A DNA stretch of 64,000 nt from Flavobacterium haoranii (GCA_003246205.1 QKBC01000025.1:62001-126000), one strand, 5' to 3'; shown: positions 11,158 to 22,778, numbered from the stretch's first letter. The notes: generated by a model not told the origin, from the sequence alone. Translations and numbers: made by a program.

Positions 11158-13020
11158 ATGAAAACCAATCAGAAAAAATACCAAATGGGATTTTGGATAG
11201 CGACTCTTTTGATGCTGAGTTTTCAAAATTTGTCTGCCCAAATCGAAAAAATGGAGCCGCCTTTTTGGTACGAAGGAATGAATTATAATCAAGTTCAAAT
11301 TCTTTTCTACGGAAAAAACATAGCTCAAAATCAAGTTTCGGTTTCTAATAATGTAGTGATTACAAATGTAACCAAAACAGAAAATCCAAACTATGTATTT
11401 GTAACTGTCGATACAAAAAATATTACGAGTCAGACATTGCACTTTACCTTTAAAAACGGAAAAAAAGCGTTTGTTCAGGATTTTGAAATCAAAAAGAGAA
11501 AGCCTAATTCCGCTTTGCGTAAAAGTTTTGATTCGTCTGACGTAATCTATTTGTTAATGCCAGACCGATTTGCAAACGGAAATCCGGATAATGATTCGGT
11601 TAAAACATTACAGGAAAAAGGAAGCAGAAGTTTGCCAGGCGGAAGACATGGAGGCGATATTCAGGGAATTATCGATCATTTAGATTATGTGCAAGAATTA
11701 GGAGCAACAGCAATTTGGTCAACGCCGCTTTGTGAAGACAACGATAAAGGCTATTCGTATCATACTTATGGGCAATCAGATGTGTATAAAATTGATGCAC
11801 GTTACGGAACGAATGAAGATTACAAGCGTTTAGCAGCCGAAATGCACAAGCGTGACATGAAATTAATTATGGATTACGTGACCAATCACTGGGGGGCAGA
11901 ACATTGGATGTTTAAAGATATGCCAACGTATGATTGGTTTCATCAGTTTCCGGGTTATGCCCAAAGTAATTATCGCATGACGACACAATTCGATTCCAAT
12001 GCTTCTCAACGCGATGCTAAATATTGTATGGACGGATGGTTTGTGCCAAGTATGCCTGATTTGAATCAGTCGAATCCGTTAGTGTTGAATTACCTTATTC
12101 AAAATGCGATTTGGTGGATTGAATATGCTGATTTAGATGGTTTCCGTGTCGATACGTATTCGTATAACGACAAAGAAGGAATTGCTAAATGGACAAAAGC
12201 CATTACTGATGAATATCCATATTTTAATATTGTGGGTGAAGTTTGGATGCATGACCAAGCGCAAATGTCGTATTGGCAAAAAGATAGTCCGATTGCCAAA
12301 ATCCAAAGTTATAATTCGTATTTGCCAAGTGTAATGGATTTTACGTTACACGATGCTTTTGGTAATGTTTTTAATGAAGATAACGCAGGTTGGAATGATG
12401 GTGTAATCAAATTCTATGATAATTTTACCAATGACTTTTTATACGCTAATCCGAATAATTTATTGATTTTCTTGGAGAATCACGATACAGGTCGTTTCAA
12501 TCAAAATTACCAAAAGGATTTTAAAAAGTATCAGTTAGGAATGACGTTATTAGCAACTATGCGTGGGATTCCGCAATTGTATTATGGAACCGAAATAGCA
12601 ATGGCAGGCGATAAAGGAAAAGGTGATGCAGATATTCGTCAAGATTTTCCCGGCGGCTGGAAAGGCGATTCAAATAATGCGTTTACCAGTTCAGGACGAA
12701 CAGCAGAGCAGAAGCAGTTTTTCGACTTTATCAAAAAAGTATTGAATTGGAGAAAGAATAAAACAGTAATTCATTCCGGGAAATTAACACACTACATTCC
12801 GGAAAATAACGTGTATGTGTATTTCCGTCATAACGATAAAGAAAGTGTAATGGTGATATTGAATAATTCATTGGAAAATCAAAAAGTGAATTTGAATCGA
12901 TTCCAAGAAAATTTGAATGGATTTAAATCAGGTAAAGACGTTTTATCAGATAAAGTATTTCAATTAGAAAATGAAATTACCATTGAAGGAAAATCAAGTT
13001 TAATTTTAGAATTAAAATAA
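11158..13020 (+). CDS. GH13 alpha-amylase family protein (neopullulanase/cyclomaltodextrinase, SusA-like)
   Basis: Signal peptide; GH13 motifs DYVTNH, DGFRVDTYSY, GEVWMHDQ, FLENHDTGRF. Confidence 0.93.
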   Translation: MKTNQKKYQMGFWIATLLMLSFQNLSAQIEKMEPPFWYEGMNYNQVQILFYGKNIAQNQVSVSNNVVITNVTKTENPNYVFVTVDTKNITSQTLHFTFKNGKKAFVQDFEIKKRKPNSALRKSFDSSDVIYLLMPDRFANGNPDNDSVKTLQEKGSRSLPGGRHGGDIQGIIDHLDYVQELGATAIWSTPLCEDNDKGYSYHTYGQSDVYKIDARYGTNEDYKRLAAEMHKRDMKLIMDYVTNHWGAEHWMFKDMPTYDWFHQFPGYAQSNYRMTTQFDSNASQRDAKYCMDGWFVPSMPDLNQSNPLVLNYLIQNAIWWIEYADLDGFRVDTYSYNDKEGIAKWTKAITDEYPYFNIVGEVWMHDQAQMSYWQKDSPIAKIQSYNSYLPSVMDFTLHDAFGNVFNEDNAGWNDGVIKFYDNFTNDFLYANPNNLLIFLENHDTGRFNQNYQKDFKKYQLGMTLLATMRGIPQLYYGTEIAMAGDKGKGDADIRQDFPGGWKGDSNNAFTSSGRTAEQKQFFDFIKKVLNWRKNKTVIHSGKLTHYIPENNVYVYFRHNDKESVMVILNNSLENQKVNLNRFQENLNGFKSGKDVLSDKVFQLENEITIEGKSSLILELK

Positions 13021-13090
13021 TGATGCATTGTCATTTCGAGCGTTAGCGAGAAACGCAAGTTCAGCGTAGCTAAATCTCATAAAGCATATT
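13021..13090. repeat. Candidate dispersed intergenic repeat (TGTCATTTCGAGCGTTAGCGAGAAACGC...AAATCTCAT)
   Basis: Non-coding; resembles the GTCATTTCGA...GAGAAATCTC repeats common between flavobacterial genes; only one copy in this window. Confidence 0.45.
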
Positions 13091-13111
13091 TTTTAAAATA
13101 ACTAAAGCACA

Positions 13112-14548
13112 ATGAAGAAAATAATTGTATCAGTTTTAACCATTCTGATTTTGTTTAGCTGTAAAAAAGAACAGCCAACAGAAATTCAACCCGAAGAACC
13201 GAAATTAGAAGCCATAAACGAAACAACAGCAGATAACGCTGTGATATATGAAGCTAATATTCGTCAATATTCACCAGAAGGAAAATTTAACGCGTTTACT
13301 AAAGATATTCCGCAGTTAAAAGAATTGGGCGTGAAGATTATTTGGGTAATGCCAATTTTTCCAATTTCTCAAACCAAAAGAAAAGCAACAGGTGGCGATG
13401 ATAGCAAATTTGCGTCTGAAATGCCAGAAGCGGAACAATACAAATATTTAGGGAGTTACTATGCTGTTACTGATTTCAAAAAAGTAAATCCTGAGTTTGG
13501 AACTATTGAAGATTTTAGAAATTTAGTCAAAACGGCTCATGAAAACGGGATGTATGTTATTTTGGATTGGGTTCCAAATCACACAGGATGGGATCATGTT
13601 TGGATAAAAGAACATCCGGAATTTTATACTCAAAATGAAAAAGGTGAAATCATAGACCCGATTAATCCGGAAACTGGTGAATCTTGGGGCTGGACAGATG
13701 TTGCCGATTTGAATTACGACAATAAAGAATTGCGAAAAGAAATGACTTCCGATATGTTGCATTGGATTAAAAACGAAAATATTGATGGTTTCCGTTGCGA
13801 TGTGGCAAGTAATGTTCCAACGGATTTTTGGCAAGAAGCCATTCCGCAGTTACGAAAAGAGAAAAACATTTTTATGTTAGCAGAAGCTTGGCAACCAGAG
13901 TTATTGAAAAAAGATTTGTTCGATATGTGTTATGCTTGGGACGGTCATCATTTGATGAATGATATTGCACAAGAGAAAAAGGCGGTTGCAGATTGGGATA
14001 AATACATGGAAAAAGTTTCCAAAGATTATGAAGCAAATGACATATTAATGAACTTTGTAGATAATCATGATGAAAATTCGTGGAATGGAACCATAAACTC
14101 AAGATTAGGTGAAGCTAGAGAAGCAATGGTAGCTTTGTCTTATTTGACTCCAGGAATGCCTTTAATTTATAGTGGAGATGAGTATGGATTAGATCATAGT
14201 TTGAAATTTTTTGAAAAAGATTCTATTCCTAAAACAAAAGGAAAAGAATGGGATTTGTTAGCTAAATTGGGAGAATTAAAAAAAGATAACTCAGCTTTAG
14301 CAGGAGGGAAACAAAAAGCTTCGTACAAAAGGATTTCAGCTTCCAATGATAATTCGGTTTTGGTTTTTGAAAGAGAAAAAGAAGGTAGGAAAGTCGTTTT
14401 TGTGGCCAATTTGACAAAGGAAGAGCAAAATGTTGTTTTCGAATTAGATCAAAAATATACGGATTACAATACCGGAAAACCATTTGAATTCCAAAAAGGG
14501 AAAGGGTTGAAATTACAACCTTGGCGGTATTACATTTTAGTAAATTAA
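13112..14548 (+). CDS. GH13 alpha-amylase lipoprotein
   Basis: Lipobox ILFSC; GH13 motifs DWVPNHTGWDH, DGFRCDVASN, AEAWQP, NFVDNHDENSW. Confidence 0.93.
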   Translation: MKKIIVSVLTILILFSCKKEQPTEIQPEEPKLEAINETTADNAVIYEANIRQYSPEGKFNAFTKDIPQLKELGVKIIWVMPIFPISQTKRKATGGDDSKFASEMPEAEQYKYLGSYYAVTDFKKVNPEFGTIEDFRNLVKTAHENGMYVILDWVPNHTGWDHVWIKEHPEFYTQNEKGEIIDPINPETGESWGWTDVADLNYDNKELRKEMTSDMLHWIKNENIDGFRCDVASNVPTDFWQEAIPQLRKEKNIFMLAEAWQPELLKKDLFDMCYAWDGHHLMNDIAQEKKAVADWDKYMEKVSKDYEANDILMNFVDNHDENSWNGTINSRLGEAREAMVALSYLTPGMPLIYSGDEYGLDHSLKFFEKDSIPKTKGKEWDLLAKLGELKKDNSALAGGKQKASYKRISASNDNSVLVFEREKEGRKVVFVANLTKEEQNVVFELDQKYTDYNTGKPFEFQKGKGLKLQPWRYYILVN

Positions 14549-14570
14549 AGATTAATTATGGTTAAAGAAT

Positions 14571-14597
14571 AAAGGCAATCCGGAAAGGATTGCCTTT
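14571..14597 (+). terminator. Terminator hairpin closing the starch operon
   Basis: AAAGGCAATCC-ggaaa-GGATTGCCTTT, perfect 11-bp stem. Confidence 0.8.
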
Positions 14598-14636
14598 ATG
14601 TTTTAGTAATCTTCTTGAAAATTAAAGATTTAAGAT

Positions 14637-14666
14637 TTGGATTATAAAAAATAATTTCTACCTTTG
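14637..14666 (+). promoter_or_regulatory. Flavobacterial-type promoter for rpsL
   Basis: TTG (14637-14639), 19 nt spacer, TACCTTTG (14659-14666) matching TTG/TAnnTTTG. Confidence 0.7.
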
Positions 14667-14670
14667 CATC

Positions 14671-14683
14671 CCCTAAAATAGGG
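14671..14683 (+). other. Small 5' leader hairpin CCCTA-aaa-TAGGG
   Basis: Perfect inverted repeat immediately downstream of the rpsL promoter. Confidence 0.4.
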
Positions 14684-14715
14684 TAGTTAAAACAAGTATT
14701 AATTTATTAGTAATT

Positions 14716-15096
14716 ATGCCAACAATTCAACAATTAGTAAGAACTGGAAGAGCCAAAATAACTAAGAAGAGTAAATCGGCTGCTTTAGATTCTTGTCCTC
14801 AAAGAAGAGGGGTTTGTACGCGTGTTTACACTACAACGCCAAAAAAACCAAACTCGGCAATGCGTAAAGTTGCCCGTGTTCGTTTAACAAATGGTAATGA
14901 GGTGAATGCATACATCCCGGGAGAAGGACACAATCTACAAGAGCACTCGATAGTATTAGTTAGAGGTGGAAGGGTAAAAGATTTACCAGGAGTTAGATAC
15001 CACATCGTGCGTGGTGCTTTGGATACAGCCGGAGTTAACGGTCGTTTACAAAGAAGATCTAAATATGGTGCTAAACGCCCTAAAGACAAAAAGTAA
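14716..15096 (+). CDS. rpsL: 30S ribosomal protein S12
   Basis: [12 protein letters not shown]...[17 protein letters not shown]. Confidence 0.99.
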   Translation: MPTIQQLVRTGRAKITKKSKSAALDSCPQRRGVCTRVYTTTPKKPNSAMRKVARVRLTNGNEVNAYIPGEGHNLQEHSIVLVRGGRVKDLPGVRYHIVRGALDTAGVNGRLQRRSKYGAKRPKDKK

Positions 15097-15121
15097 TTTT
15101 AAAAACTTTTAAAGAAAAGAC

Positions 15122-15598
15122 ATGAGAAAAAGACAGGCCAAAAAAAGACCTCTTTTACCGGATCCGAAGTTTAACGATCAATTGGTGACTCGTTTTGTAA
15201 ACAACTTAATGTGGGATGGTAAGAAATCAGTTGCTTTTAAAGTATTTTATGATGCATTAGACATCGTTGAGTCTAAAAAGCAAGACGCAGAGAAAACGTC
15301 ATTAGAGATTTGGAAAGACGCTTTAACAAATGTTATGCCTCACGTAGAAGTTCGTTCTCGTCGTGTAGGTGGTGCTTCATTCCAAATTCCGATGCAAATT
15401 CGTCCGGATAGAAAAATTTCTATGGCGATGAAATGGTTAATTCTTTATGCTAGAAAAAGAAATGAGAAATCAATGGCTGGGAAATTAGCTTCTGAAATTT
15501 TGGCTGCGGCTAAAGAAGAAGGTGCTGCAGTTAAGAAAAGAATGGATACTCACAAAATGGCTGAGGCAAATAAAGCATTCTCTCACTTTAGATTTTAA
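15122..15598 (+). CDS. rpsG: 30S ribosomal protein S7
   Basis: [17 protein letters not shown]... Confidence 0.99.
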   Translation: MRKRQAKKRPLLPDPKFNDQLVTRFVNNLMWDGKKSVAFKVFYDALDIVESKKQDAEKTSLEIWKDALTNVMPHVEVRSRRVGGASFQIPMQIRPDRKISMAMKWLILYARKRNEKSMAGKLASEILAAAKEEGAAVKKRMDTHKMAEANKAFSHFRF

Positions 15599-15621
15599 TT
15601 CATAAAGAACACAACAATAAA

Positions 15622-17757
15622 ATGGCAAGAGATTTAAAATATACTAGAAATATCGGTATTGCAGCTCACATTGATGCTGGTAAAACAACAACAACAGAGC
15701 GTATTTTGTTCTATACCGGTAAAACTCATAAAATTGGTGAGGTTCACGAAGGTGCTGCAACCATGGACTGGATGGAGCAAGAGGCTGAAAGAGGTATTAC
15801 AATTACTTCTGCGGCTACTACTTGTGAGTGGAATTTCCCAACTGAGCAAGGTAAACCTGTTGCAGATACTCACGAATATCATTTTAATATCATTGATACT
15901 CCGGGCCACGTTGACTTTACTGTTGAGGTGAATCGTTCGTTGCGTGTATTAGATGGTTTGGTGTTCTTGTTTTCTGCTGTTGATGGTGTAGAGCCTCAAT
16001 CGGAAACTAACTGGAGACTAGCTGATAATTATAAAGTGCCTCGTATGGGGTTTGTTAACAAAATGGACCGTCAAGGTTCAAACTTCTTAGCGGTTTGTCA
16101 GCAAGTTAAAGATATGTTGAAATCAAACGCATTGCCTTTAGTATTGCCTATTGGTGAAGAAGCTGATTTCAAAGGAGTGGTTGACTTGATTAAAAATCAA
16201 GCAATCATTTGGCACGATGAAACACAAGGTGCTACTTTTGATGTTGTTTCTATTCCTGAGGATATGATTGACGATGCAAAACAATATAGAGCGCAGTTAA
16301 TCGAAGAAGTTGCAGCATATGATGAAAACCTTTTAGAAAAATTCATGGAAGATGAAGATTCTATTACTGAGGAAGAAATCAACAATGCATTGAGAAGAGC
16401 AACTATCGATATGGCTATCATTCCTATGTTGTGTGGATCTTCATTCAAAAACAAAGGGGTTCAGTTCATGTTAGATGCGGTTTGTAAATTCTTACCTTCT
16501 CCGTTAGATAAAGAAGCTATTGAAGGAACAAATCCAGATACAGATGCTCCTGTTTTAAGAAGACCTTCTGTAAATGAACCTTTCTCGGCTTTAGCATTTA
16601 AAATTGCTACAGATCCTTATGTAGGACGTTTGGCATTCTTTCGTGCTTATTCAGGTCGTTTAGATGCAGGTTCTTATGTGTTGAACAATCGTTCAGGAAA
16701 CAAAGAGCGTATTTCTCGTATTTACCAAATGCATGCTAACAAGCAAAATGCAATTGAATATATTGAAGCTGGAGATATTGGGGCAGCTGTAGGATTTAAA
16801 GATATCAAAACTGGAGATACTTTATCAGATGAGAAACACCCAATCGTGTTAGAATCAATGGTATTCCCTGATCCGGTAATTGGTATCGCAGTTGAGCCTA
16901 AAACAAAAGCTGACGTTGATAAAATGGGTATGGCTTTAGCTAAATTAGCTGAAGAAGATCCTACTTTTACAGTAAGAACCGACCATGCTTCAGGACAAAC
17001 TATCATCTCTGGTATGGGTGAGCTTCACTTAGATATCATTGTTGACCGTATGAAACGTGAGTTTAAAGTTGAGGTTAACCAAGGTGAGCCACAAGTAGAG
17101 TATAAAGAAGCATTCACTAGAAAAGCTAACCATAGAGAGGTTTATAAAAAACAATCTGGTGGTCGTGGTAAATTTGGTGATATCGTATTCGAGATCGGGC
17201 CAGCTGATGAAGTTGACGGAAAAGTACCGGTAGGATTACAATTCGTTAATGAAGTAAAAGGGGGTAACGTACCGAAAGAATATATTCCGGCTGTAGAAAA
17301 AGGTTTCAAAGAAGCTATGAAATCAGGACCTTTAGCAGGTTATGAAGTAGATAGTTTAAAAGTAACTTTATTAGATGGTTCATTCCACCCGGTGGATTCA
17401 GATGCACTTTCTTTTGAATTGGCTGCTAAATTAGGTTATAAAGAATCAGCAAAAGCTGCTGGGGCTGTTATCCTTGAGCCAATTATGAAATTGGAAGTTC
17501 TAACTCCTGAAGAAAACATGGGGGATATTGTAGGTGACTTAAATAGAAGAAGAGGTCAAATCAATAGTATGGATGATAGAGCGGGTTCTAAAGTGGTTAA
17601 AGCTTCGGTTCCTCTTTCTGAAATGTTTGGTTATGTAACTACTTTAAGAACTTTGTCTTCTGGTAGAGCTACATCAACAATGGAATTCTCTCACTATGCT
17701 GAAACACCTTCTAATATTTCAGAAGAGGTTATTAAGAAAGCTAAAGGTAACGCTTAA
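15622..17757 (+). CDS. fusA: Elongation factor G
   Basis: [33 protein letters not shown]; 711 aa. Confidence 0.99.
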   Translation: MARDLKYTRNIGIAAHIDAGKTTTTERILFYTGKTHKIGEVHEGAATMDWMEQEAERGITITSAATTCEWNFPTEQGKPVADTHEYHFNIIDTPGHVDFTVEVNRSLRVLDGLVFLFSAVDGVEPQSETNWRLADNYKVPRMGFVNKMDRQGSNFLAVCQQVKDMLKSNALPLVLPIGEEADFKGVVDLIKNQAIIWHDETQGATFDVVSIPEDMIDDAKQYRAQLIEEVAAYDENLLEKFMEDEDSITEEEINNALRRATIDMAIIPMLCGSSFKNKGVQFMLDAVCKFLPSPLDKEAIEGTNPDTDAPVLRRPSVNEPFSALAFKIATDPYVGRLAFFRAYSGRLDAGSYVLNNRSGNKERISRIYQMHANKQNAIEYIEAGDIGAAVGFKDIKTGDTLSDEKHPIVLESMVFPDPVIGIAVEPKTKADVDKMGMALAKLAEEDPTFTVRTDHASGQTIISGMGELHLDIIVDRMKREFKVEVNQGEPQVEYKEAFTRKANHREVYKKQSGGRGKFGDIVFEIGPADEVDGKVPVGLQFVNEVKGGNVPKEYIPAVEKGFKEAMKSGPLAGYEVDSLKVTLLDGSFHPVDSDALSFELAAKLGYKESAKAAGAVILEPIMKLEVLTPEENMGDIVGDLNRRRGQINSMDDRAGSKVVKASVPLSEMFGYVTTLRTLSSGRATSTMEFSHYAETPSNISEEVIKKAKGNA

Positions 17758-17768
17758 TTATTAAGAAA

Positions 17769-18074
17769 ATGAGTCAAAAAATCAGAATAAAATTAAAATC
17801 ATACGATCACAGTTTAGTAGACAAGTCTGCTGAAAAAATCGTAAAAACTGTAAAAAGTACAGGTGCGGTAGTGACAGGTCCTATTCCTTTGCCTACCAAT
17901 AAAAAGATTTTTACTGTATTACGTTCTCCACACGTAAACAAAAAATCAAGAGAGCAATTCGAATTAAGTTCTTATAAGAGATTGTTAGACATTTATTCAT
18001 CTTCATCTAAGACAATTGATGCTTTAATGAAGTTAGAATTGCCTAGTGGTGTTGAAGTAGAGATCAAAGTTTGA
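17769..18074 (+). CDS. rpsJ: 30S ribosomal protein S10
   Basis: [25 protein letters not shown]. Confidence 0.99.
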   Translation: MSQKIRIKLKSYDHSLVDKSAEKIVKTVKSTGAVVTGPIPLPTNKKIFTVLRSPHVNKKSREQFELSSYKRLLDIYSSSSKTIDALMKLELPSGVEVEIKV

Positions 18075-18091
18075 TAGACTTTTAAATTTAC

Positions 18092-18129
18092 ATAAAAAGC
18101 CGTCTGGACTATGTTCAGCGGTTTTTTTT
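18092..18129 (+). terminator. Terminator after rpsJ
   Basis: AAAAAGCCG-t-CTGGA / TTCAG-CGGTTTTTT hairpin followed by T-run. Confidence 0.7.
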
Positions 18130-18191
18130 ATATTTTAATATCAATTGATTAGTAGGTGTTTTCGTTATAAAAAATACTTAACTAATTAAAT

Positions 18192-18222
18192 TTGCGTGAA
18201 TTAAAATAAAATTATATATTTG
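18192..18222 (+). promoter_or_regulatory. Flavobacterial-type promoter for the rplC operon
   Basis: TTG 18192-18194, 20 nt spacer, TATATTTG 18215-18222. Confidence 0.75.
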
Positions 18223-18228
18223 CACCCT

Positions 18229-18253
18229 CAAAAAGGAGGAGTGTGCCTTTTTG
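18229..18253 (+). other. Leader hairpin CAAAAAGG-aggagtgtg-CCTTTTTG
   Basis: Perfect 8-bp stem, 9-nt loop, just downstream of the promoter. Confidence 0.6.
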
Positions 18254-18296
18254 TGAATGTTTTTTTAAAGAATTGTAAATTAATAAATTGTTAAAT

Positions 18297-18914
18297 ATGT
18301 CTGGGTTAATCGGAAGAAAAATTGGCATGACTAGCATTTTCGATGAAAATGGGAAAAATATCCCATGTACAGTTATCGAAGCAGGTCCATGCGTAGTTAC
18401 CCAAGTCAGAACCGCTGAGGTTGACGGGTATGAAGCTCTTCAACTTGGTTTCGATGACAAGACTGACAAGCATACAGTGAAAGCTGAAGAAGGTCACTTC
18501 AAAAAAGCAGGTACTGATGCTAAGAAGAAAGTCGTTGAATTCAAGTATTTTGAAGAAAAACACAATCTGGGAGATGTGTTAACTGTTGATTTATTCAACG
18601 AAGGTGAATTTGTAGATGTACAAGGTGTGTCTAAAGGTAAAGGTTTTCAAGGGGTTGTTAAACGTCACGGATTTGGTGGTGTTGGACAGTCAACTCACGG
18701 TCAACATAACCGTTTAAGAGCGCCAGGTTCTGTGGGTGCATCGTCTTACCCTTCAAGAGTGTTCAAAGGAATGCGTATGGCGGGTAGAACAGGAGGAGAA
18801 AATGTAACAGTTCAAAACCTTAGAGTTTTAAAAGTTGTGGCAGAGAAAAATCTTTTAGTAGTTAAAGGATGTGTTCCGGGACACAAAAACTCTTACGTAA
18901 TCATTCAGAAGTAA
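18297..18914 (+). CDS. rplC: 50S ribosomal protein L3
   Basis: [15 protein letters not shown]; start at 18297 preferred over the ORF-track 18288. Confidence 0.98.
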   Translation: MSGLIGRKIGMTSIFDENGKNIPCTVIEAGPCVVTQVRTAEVDGYEALQLGFDDKTDKHTVKAEEGHFKKAGTDAKKKVVEFKYFEEKHNLGDVLTVDLFNEGEFVDVQGVSKGKGFQGVVKRHGFGGVGQSTHGQHNRLRAPGSVGASSYPSRVFKGMRMAGRTGGENVTVQNLRVLKVVAEKNLLVVKGCVPGHKNSYVIIQK

Positions 18915-19543
18915 TGGAAGTAAAAGTATTAGATATCAACGGAAAAGATACAGGTCGTAAAGTGCAACTTTCTGATTCTGTATTTGCAATTGAGCCTAAT
19001 AACCATGCTGTATACCTTGATGTTAAACAATATTTAGCAAATCAAAGACAAGGTACACATAAGTCTAAAGAGAGAGGTGAAATTGCTGGAAGTACTCGTA
19101 AAATTAAAAAACAAAAGGGTACAGGTACTGCTCGTGCAGGTAGTGTAAAATCTCCTGTATTTGTAGGTGGTGGTAGAATCTTTGGGCCAAAACCAAGAAA
19201 TTATTCATTCAAATTGAATAAAAACTTGAAAAGATTAGCTCGTAAATCTGCTTTATCTTTAAAAGCTCAGGAGTCTAATTTGGTGGTTGTGGAAGATTTT
19301 GCATTTGAAGCGCCAAGCACTAAAAATTTCATTAACGTATTGAAAGCTTTAGGGTTAGATAATAAAAAATCGTTATTCGTGTTGGGTGATACAAATAAAA
19401 ATGTATATTTGTCGTCACGTAATTTACAATCAACTTCTGTTGTAACTACTTCAGAATTAAACACTTATGCTGTTTTAAATGCTAAAAGTTTAGTTCTTAC
19501 TGAAGGTTCAGTTAGCGGAATTGAAGCTAATTTAAGTAAATAA
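18914..19543 (+). CDS. rplD: 50S ribosomal protein L4
   Basis: [19 protein letters not shown]...; start overlaps the rplC stop (TAATG). Confidence 0.98.
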   Translation: MEVKVLDINGKDTGRKVQLSDSVFAIEPNNHAVYLDVKQYLANQRQGTHKSKERGEIAGSTRKIKKQKGTGTARAGSVKSPVFVGGGRIFGPKPRNYSFKLNKNLKRLARKSALSLKAQESNLVVVEDFAFEAPSTKNFINVLKALGLDNKKSLFVLGDTNKNVYLSSRNLQSTSVVTTSELNTYAVLNAKSLVLTEGSVSGIEANLSK

Positions 19544-19551
19544 TTAAGGTT

Positions 19552-19842
19552 ATGAGTATCATTATTAAACCGATTATAACTGAAAAAATAACCAAAGAAG
19601 GTGAAGTTTTTAACCGTTTTGGTTTTGTAGTTGAAAAAACTGCTAATAAAATTCAAATCAAAAATGCTGTTGAGGCTGCTTATGGTGTGAATGTAGTTGC
19701 GGTAAATACAATGAACTATAGAGCTGATAGAAGTGTTAAATATACCAAAAATGGTTTGATCAGTGGAAAAACAAATGCTTATAAAAAAGCAGTTGTTCAA
19801 GTTCAAGAAGGTGAAACAATAGATTTTTATAATAATATCTAA
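19552..19842 (+). CDS. rplW: 50S ribosomal protein L23
   Basis: MSIIIKPIITEKITKEGE. Confidence 0.98.
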   Translation: MSIIIKPIITEKITKEGEVFNRFGFVVEKTANKIQIKNAVEAAYGVNVVAVNTMNYRADRSVKYTKNGLISGKTNAYKKAVVQVQEGETIDFYNNI

Positions 19843-19848
19843 TAGAAA

Positions 19849-20673
19849 ATGTCAGTTAGAAAATTAAAACCTATTACCCCGGGTCAGCGTTTTAGAGTTG
19901 TGAATAGCTTTGACACTATTACAACTGATAAGCCGGAAAAGTCATTGTTGGCTCCGAAAAAAAACTCTGGAGGTAGAAATAGTCAAGGAAAAATGACCAT
20001 GCGCTATACAGGTGGTGGTCATAAACAAAAGTATCGTATCATAGATTTTAAAAGAACTAAAGCTGGAGTTCCGGCTACTGTTAAAACTATTGAGTATGAT
20101 CCGAATCGTTCGGCTTTCATTTCATTGATTGCTTATGCTGATGGTGCTAAATCATACATCATTGCACAAAATGGTTTGCAAGTTGGACAAACTGTAGTAT
20201 CTGGTGAAGATGCAGCTCCGGAAATCGGAAATGCATTGCCTTTAAGTAAAATTCCTCTAGGTACTGTTATTTCTTGTATTGAGTTAAGACCTGGACAAGG
20301 TGCAGTGATTGCTCGTTCTGCGGGAACTTTTGCTCAATTGATGGCGAGAGATGGTAAATATGCAACAATAAAAATGCCTTCTGGTGAAACAAGATTAATT
20401 TTGTTGACTTGTATGGCAACTATTGGAGCGGTATCTAACTCAGACCACCAATTAGTAGTGTCAGGTAAAGCTGGTAGATCAAGATGGTTGGGTAGAAGAC
20501 CAAGAACTAGACCAGTAGCAATGAACCCTGTTGATCATCCAATGGGTGGTGGTGAAGGACGTTCTTCTGGAGGTCACCCACGTTCAAGAAAAGGTTTACC
20601 TGCTAAAGGTTATAGAACTCGTTCTAAGGTTAACCCGAGTAATAAGTATATTGTAGAACGTAGAAAGAAATAA
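19849..20673 (+). CDS. rplB: 50S ribosomal protein L2
   Basis: 274 aa; [22 protein letters not shown]. Confidence 0.99.
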   Translation: MSVRKLKPITPGQRFRVVNSFDTITTDKPEKSLLAPKKNSGGRNSQGKMTMRYTGGGHKQKYRIIDFKRTKAGVPATVKTIEYDPNRSAFISLIAYADGAKSYIIAQNGLQVGQTVVSGEDAAPEIGNALPLSKIPLGTVISCIELRPGQGAVIARSAGTFAQLMARDGKYATIKMPSGETRLILLTCMATIGAVSNSDHQLVVSGKAGRSRWLGRRPRTRPVAMNPVDHPMGGGEGRSSGGHPRSRKGLPAKGYRTRSKVNPSNKYIVERRKK

Positions 20674-20683
20674 TTAGATAGAC

Positions 20684-20962
20684 ATGGCACGTTCATTAAA
20701 AAAAGGACCTTACGTACACTATAAATTAGAGAAAAAAGTTTTAGAAAACGTTGAGAAAGGTAATAAAGCAGTGATCAAAACTTGGTCAAGAGCTTCTATG
20801 ATAACACCTGACTTCGTTGGACAAACTATCGCAGTACATAATGGTCGTCAATTTGTTCCGGTTTATGTAACTGAGAACATGGTAGGTCATAAATTAGGAG
20901 AATTTTCGCCAACAAGATCATTCCGTGGTCACGCTGGTGCAAAAAATAAAGGTAAAAAATAA
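20684..20962 (+). CDS. rpsS: 30S ribosomal protein S19
   Basis: [19 protein letters not shown]. Confidence 0.99.
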   Translation: MARSLKKGPYVHYKLEKKVLENVEKGNKAVIKTWSRASMITPDFVGQTIAVHNGRQFVPVYVTENMVGHKLGEFSPTRSFRGHAGAKNKGKK

Positions 20963-20971
20963 TAAGAAGCT

Positions 20972-21382
20972 ATGGGAGTTCGTAAAAAAGAAAGAGCAGA
21001 GCAGATTAAAGAAGCTAAAGCACAAGTGGCTTTTGCTAAATTAAATAACTGCCCTACTTCGCCAAGAAAAATGCGTTTAGTAGCTGATTTGGTAAGAGGT
21101 AAGAAAGTAGAATTAGCTCTTAATATATTAAGATTTAGTCAAAAAGAAGCTTCTAGAAAATTAGAAAAACTATTGTTATCAGCTATTGCTAACTGGCAGG
21201 CAAAAAATAGTGAAGCAAGTTTAGAAGAAGCAGGCTTATTTGTTAAAGAGATCCGTGTAGATGGTGGTATGATGTTGAAAAGACTTCGTCCGGCTCCACA
21301 AGGTCGCGCACACAGAATCAGAAAACGTTCTAACCACGTAACAATCGTGTTAGGAGAAAATAATAACACACAAAGTAATTAA
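20972..21382 (+). CDS. rplV: 50S ribosomal protein L22
   Basis: [38 protein letters not shown]. Confidence 0.99.
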   Translation: MGVRKKERAEQIKEAKAQVAFAKLNNCPTSPRKMRLVADLVRGKKVELALNILRFSQKEASRKLEKLLLSAIANWQAKNSEASLEEAGLFVKEIRVDGGMMLKRLRPAPQGRAHRIRKRSNHVTIVLGENNNTQSN

Positions 21383-21390
21383 TAAACAGT

Positions 21391-22110
21391 ATGGGACAAA
21401 AGACAAATCCAATCGGAAATAGACTTGGTATCATCAGAGGATGGGACTCAAACTGGTACGGTGGAAATGACTACGGAGATAAAATCGCTGAAGATTATAA
21501 AATCCGTAAGTATATCCATGCTCGTTTATCTAAAGCTAGTGTTTCTAAGATAATTATCGAGAGAACTTTGAAACTTGTAACCGTTACTATCACTACGGCT
21601 CGTCCAGGTATCATTATTGGTAAAGGAGGTCAAGAGGTAGACAAGTTAAAAGAAGAACTTAAGAAAATTACTGACAAAGAAGTTCAAATCAACATCTTTG
21701 AAATTAAAAGACCTGAGTTAGATGCTTATTTGGTAGCTAACAGTATTGCTCGTCAAATTGAAAGCAGAATTTCTTATAGAAGAGCTATTAAAATGGCTAT
21801 TGCGGCTGCAATGAGAATGAATGCAGAAGGAATCAAAGTTATGATTTCTGGTCGTTTGAACGGTGCTGAAATGGCGCGTTCTGAGCATTTCAAAGAAGGT
21901 AGAATTCCATTGTCAACTTTCAGAGCAGACATTGATTATGCTTTAGCAGAAGCTCATACTACTTACGGTAGAATGGGTATTAAAGTATGGATCATGAAAG
22001 GTGAGGTTTACGGAAAAAGAGATCTTTCTCCATTAGTAGGTATGGATAAAAAACAATCCAAATCATCTTCTTCAGGAAAAGGTAAACCAAACGCACGCAA
22101 AAGAAAGTAA
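21391..22110 (+). CDS. rpsC: 30S ribosomal protein S3
   Basis: [23 protein letters not shown]. Confidence 0.99.
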   Translation: MGQKTNPIGNRLGIIRGWDSNWYGGNDYGDKIAEDYKIRKYIHARLSKASVSKIIIERTLKLVTVTITTARPGIIIGKGGQEVDKLKEELKKITDKEVQINIFEIKRPELDAYLVANSIARQIESRISYRRAIKMAIAAAMRMNAEGIKVMISGRLNGAEMARSEHFKEGRIPLSTFRADIDYALAEAHTTYGRMGIKVWIMKGEVYGKRDLSPLVGMDKKQSKSSSSGKGKPNARKRK

Positions 22111-22130
22111 TTATTTTAAATTAAAGAAAA

Positions 22131-22556
22131 ATGTTACAGCCTAAAAGAACAAAATACCGTAAGGTACAGAAAGGTAGAATGAAAGGTGTTTCTCAAAGAG
22201 GACACGAACTTTCAAATGGTATGTTTGGGATTAAATCTGTTCATGAAACAGGGATGTTTATTACATCACGTCAAATTGAAGCAGCTCGTATCGCAGCTAC
22301 TCGTTTTATGAAAAGAGAGGGTCAATTATGGATCAAAATTTTCCCGGATAAACCAATTACTAAGAAACCTCTTGAAGTACGTATGGGTAAAGGTAAAGGT
22401 GCAGTTGAATATTGGGCTGCAGTTGTGAAACCAGGGAAAATTATGTTTGAAGTAGGTGGTGTGCCACTTGCTGTGGCAAAAGAGGCTTTACGTCTTGCTG
22501 CTCAAAAACTTCCTGTAAAAACTAAGTTTGTTGTTGCTAGAGATTTCGAAGCATAA
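22131..22556 (+). CDS. rplP: 50S ribosomal protein L16
   Basis: [19 protein letters not shown]. Confidence 0.99.
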   Translation: MLQPKRTKYRKVQKGRMKGVSQRGHELSNGMFGIKSVHETGMFITSRQIEAARIAATRFMKREGQLWIKIFPDKPITKKPLEVRMGKGKGAVEYWAAVVKPGKIMFEVGGVPLAVAKEALRLAAQKLPVKTKFVVARDFEA

Positions 22557-22569
22557 TTAAAAAAGTATT

Positions 22570-22761
22570 ATGAAACAATCAGAAATAAAAGATCTATCTG
22601 CAGCTGAGTTACAAGAGAAACTTAGTCAGTTAAAGAAAACTTATACCGACCTAAAAACAGCTCATACAATTTCTCCAATTGACAATCCGTTACAATTAAG
22701 AAATGTAAGAAGAGCGGTTGCGAGAATTGAAACTGAGTTAACTAAAAGAGAGTTACAATAA
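22570..22761 (+). CDS. rpmC: 50S ribosomal protein L29
   Basis: MKQSEIKDLSAAELQEKLSQLKK. Confidence 0.98.
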   Translation: MKQSEIKDLSAAELQEKLSQLKKTYTDLKTAHTISPIDNPLQLRNVRRAVARIETELTKRELQ

Positions 22762-22778
22762 TTGTATTCTGCTGAAAG

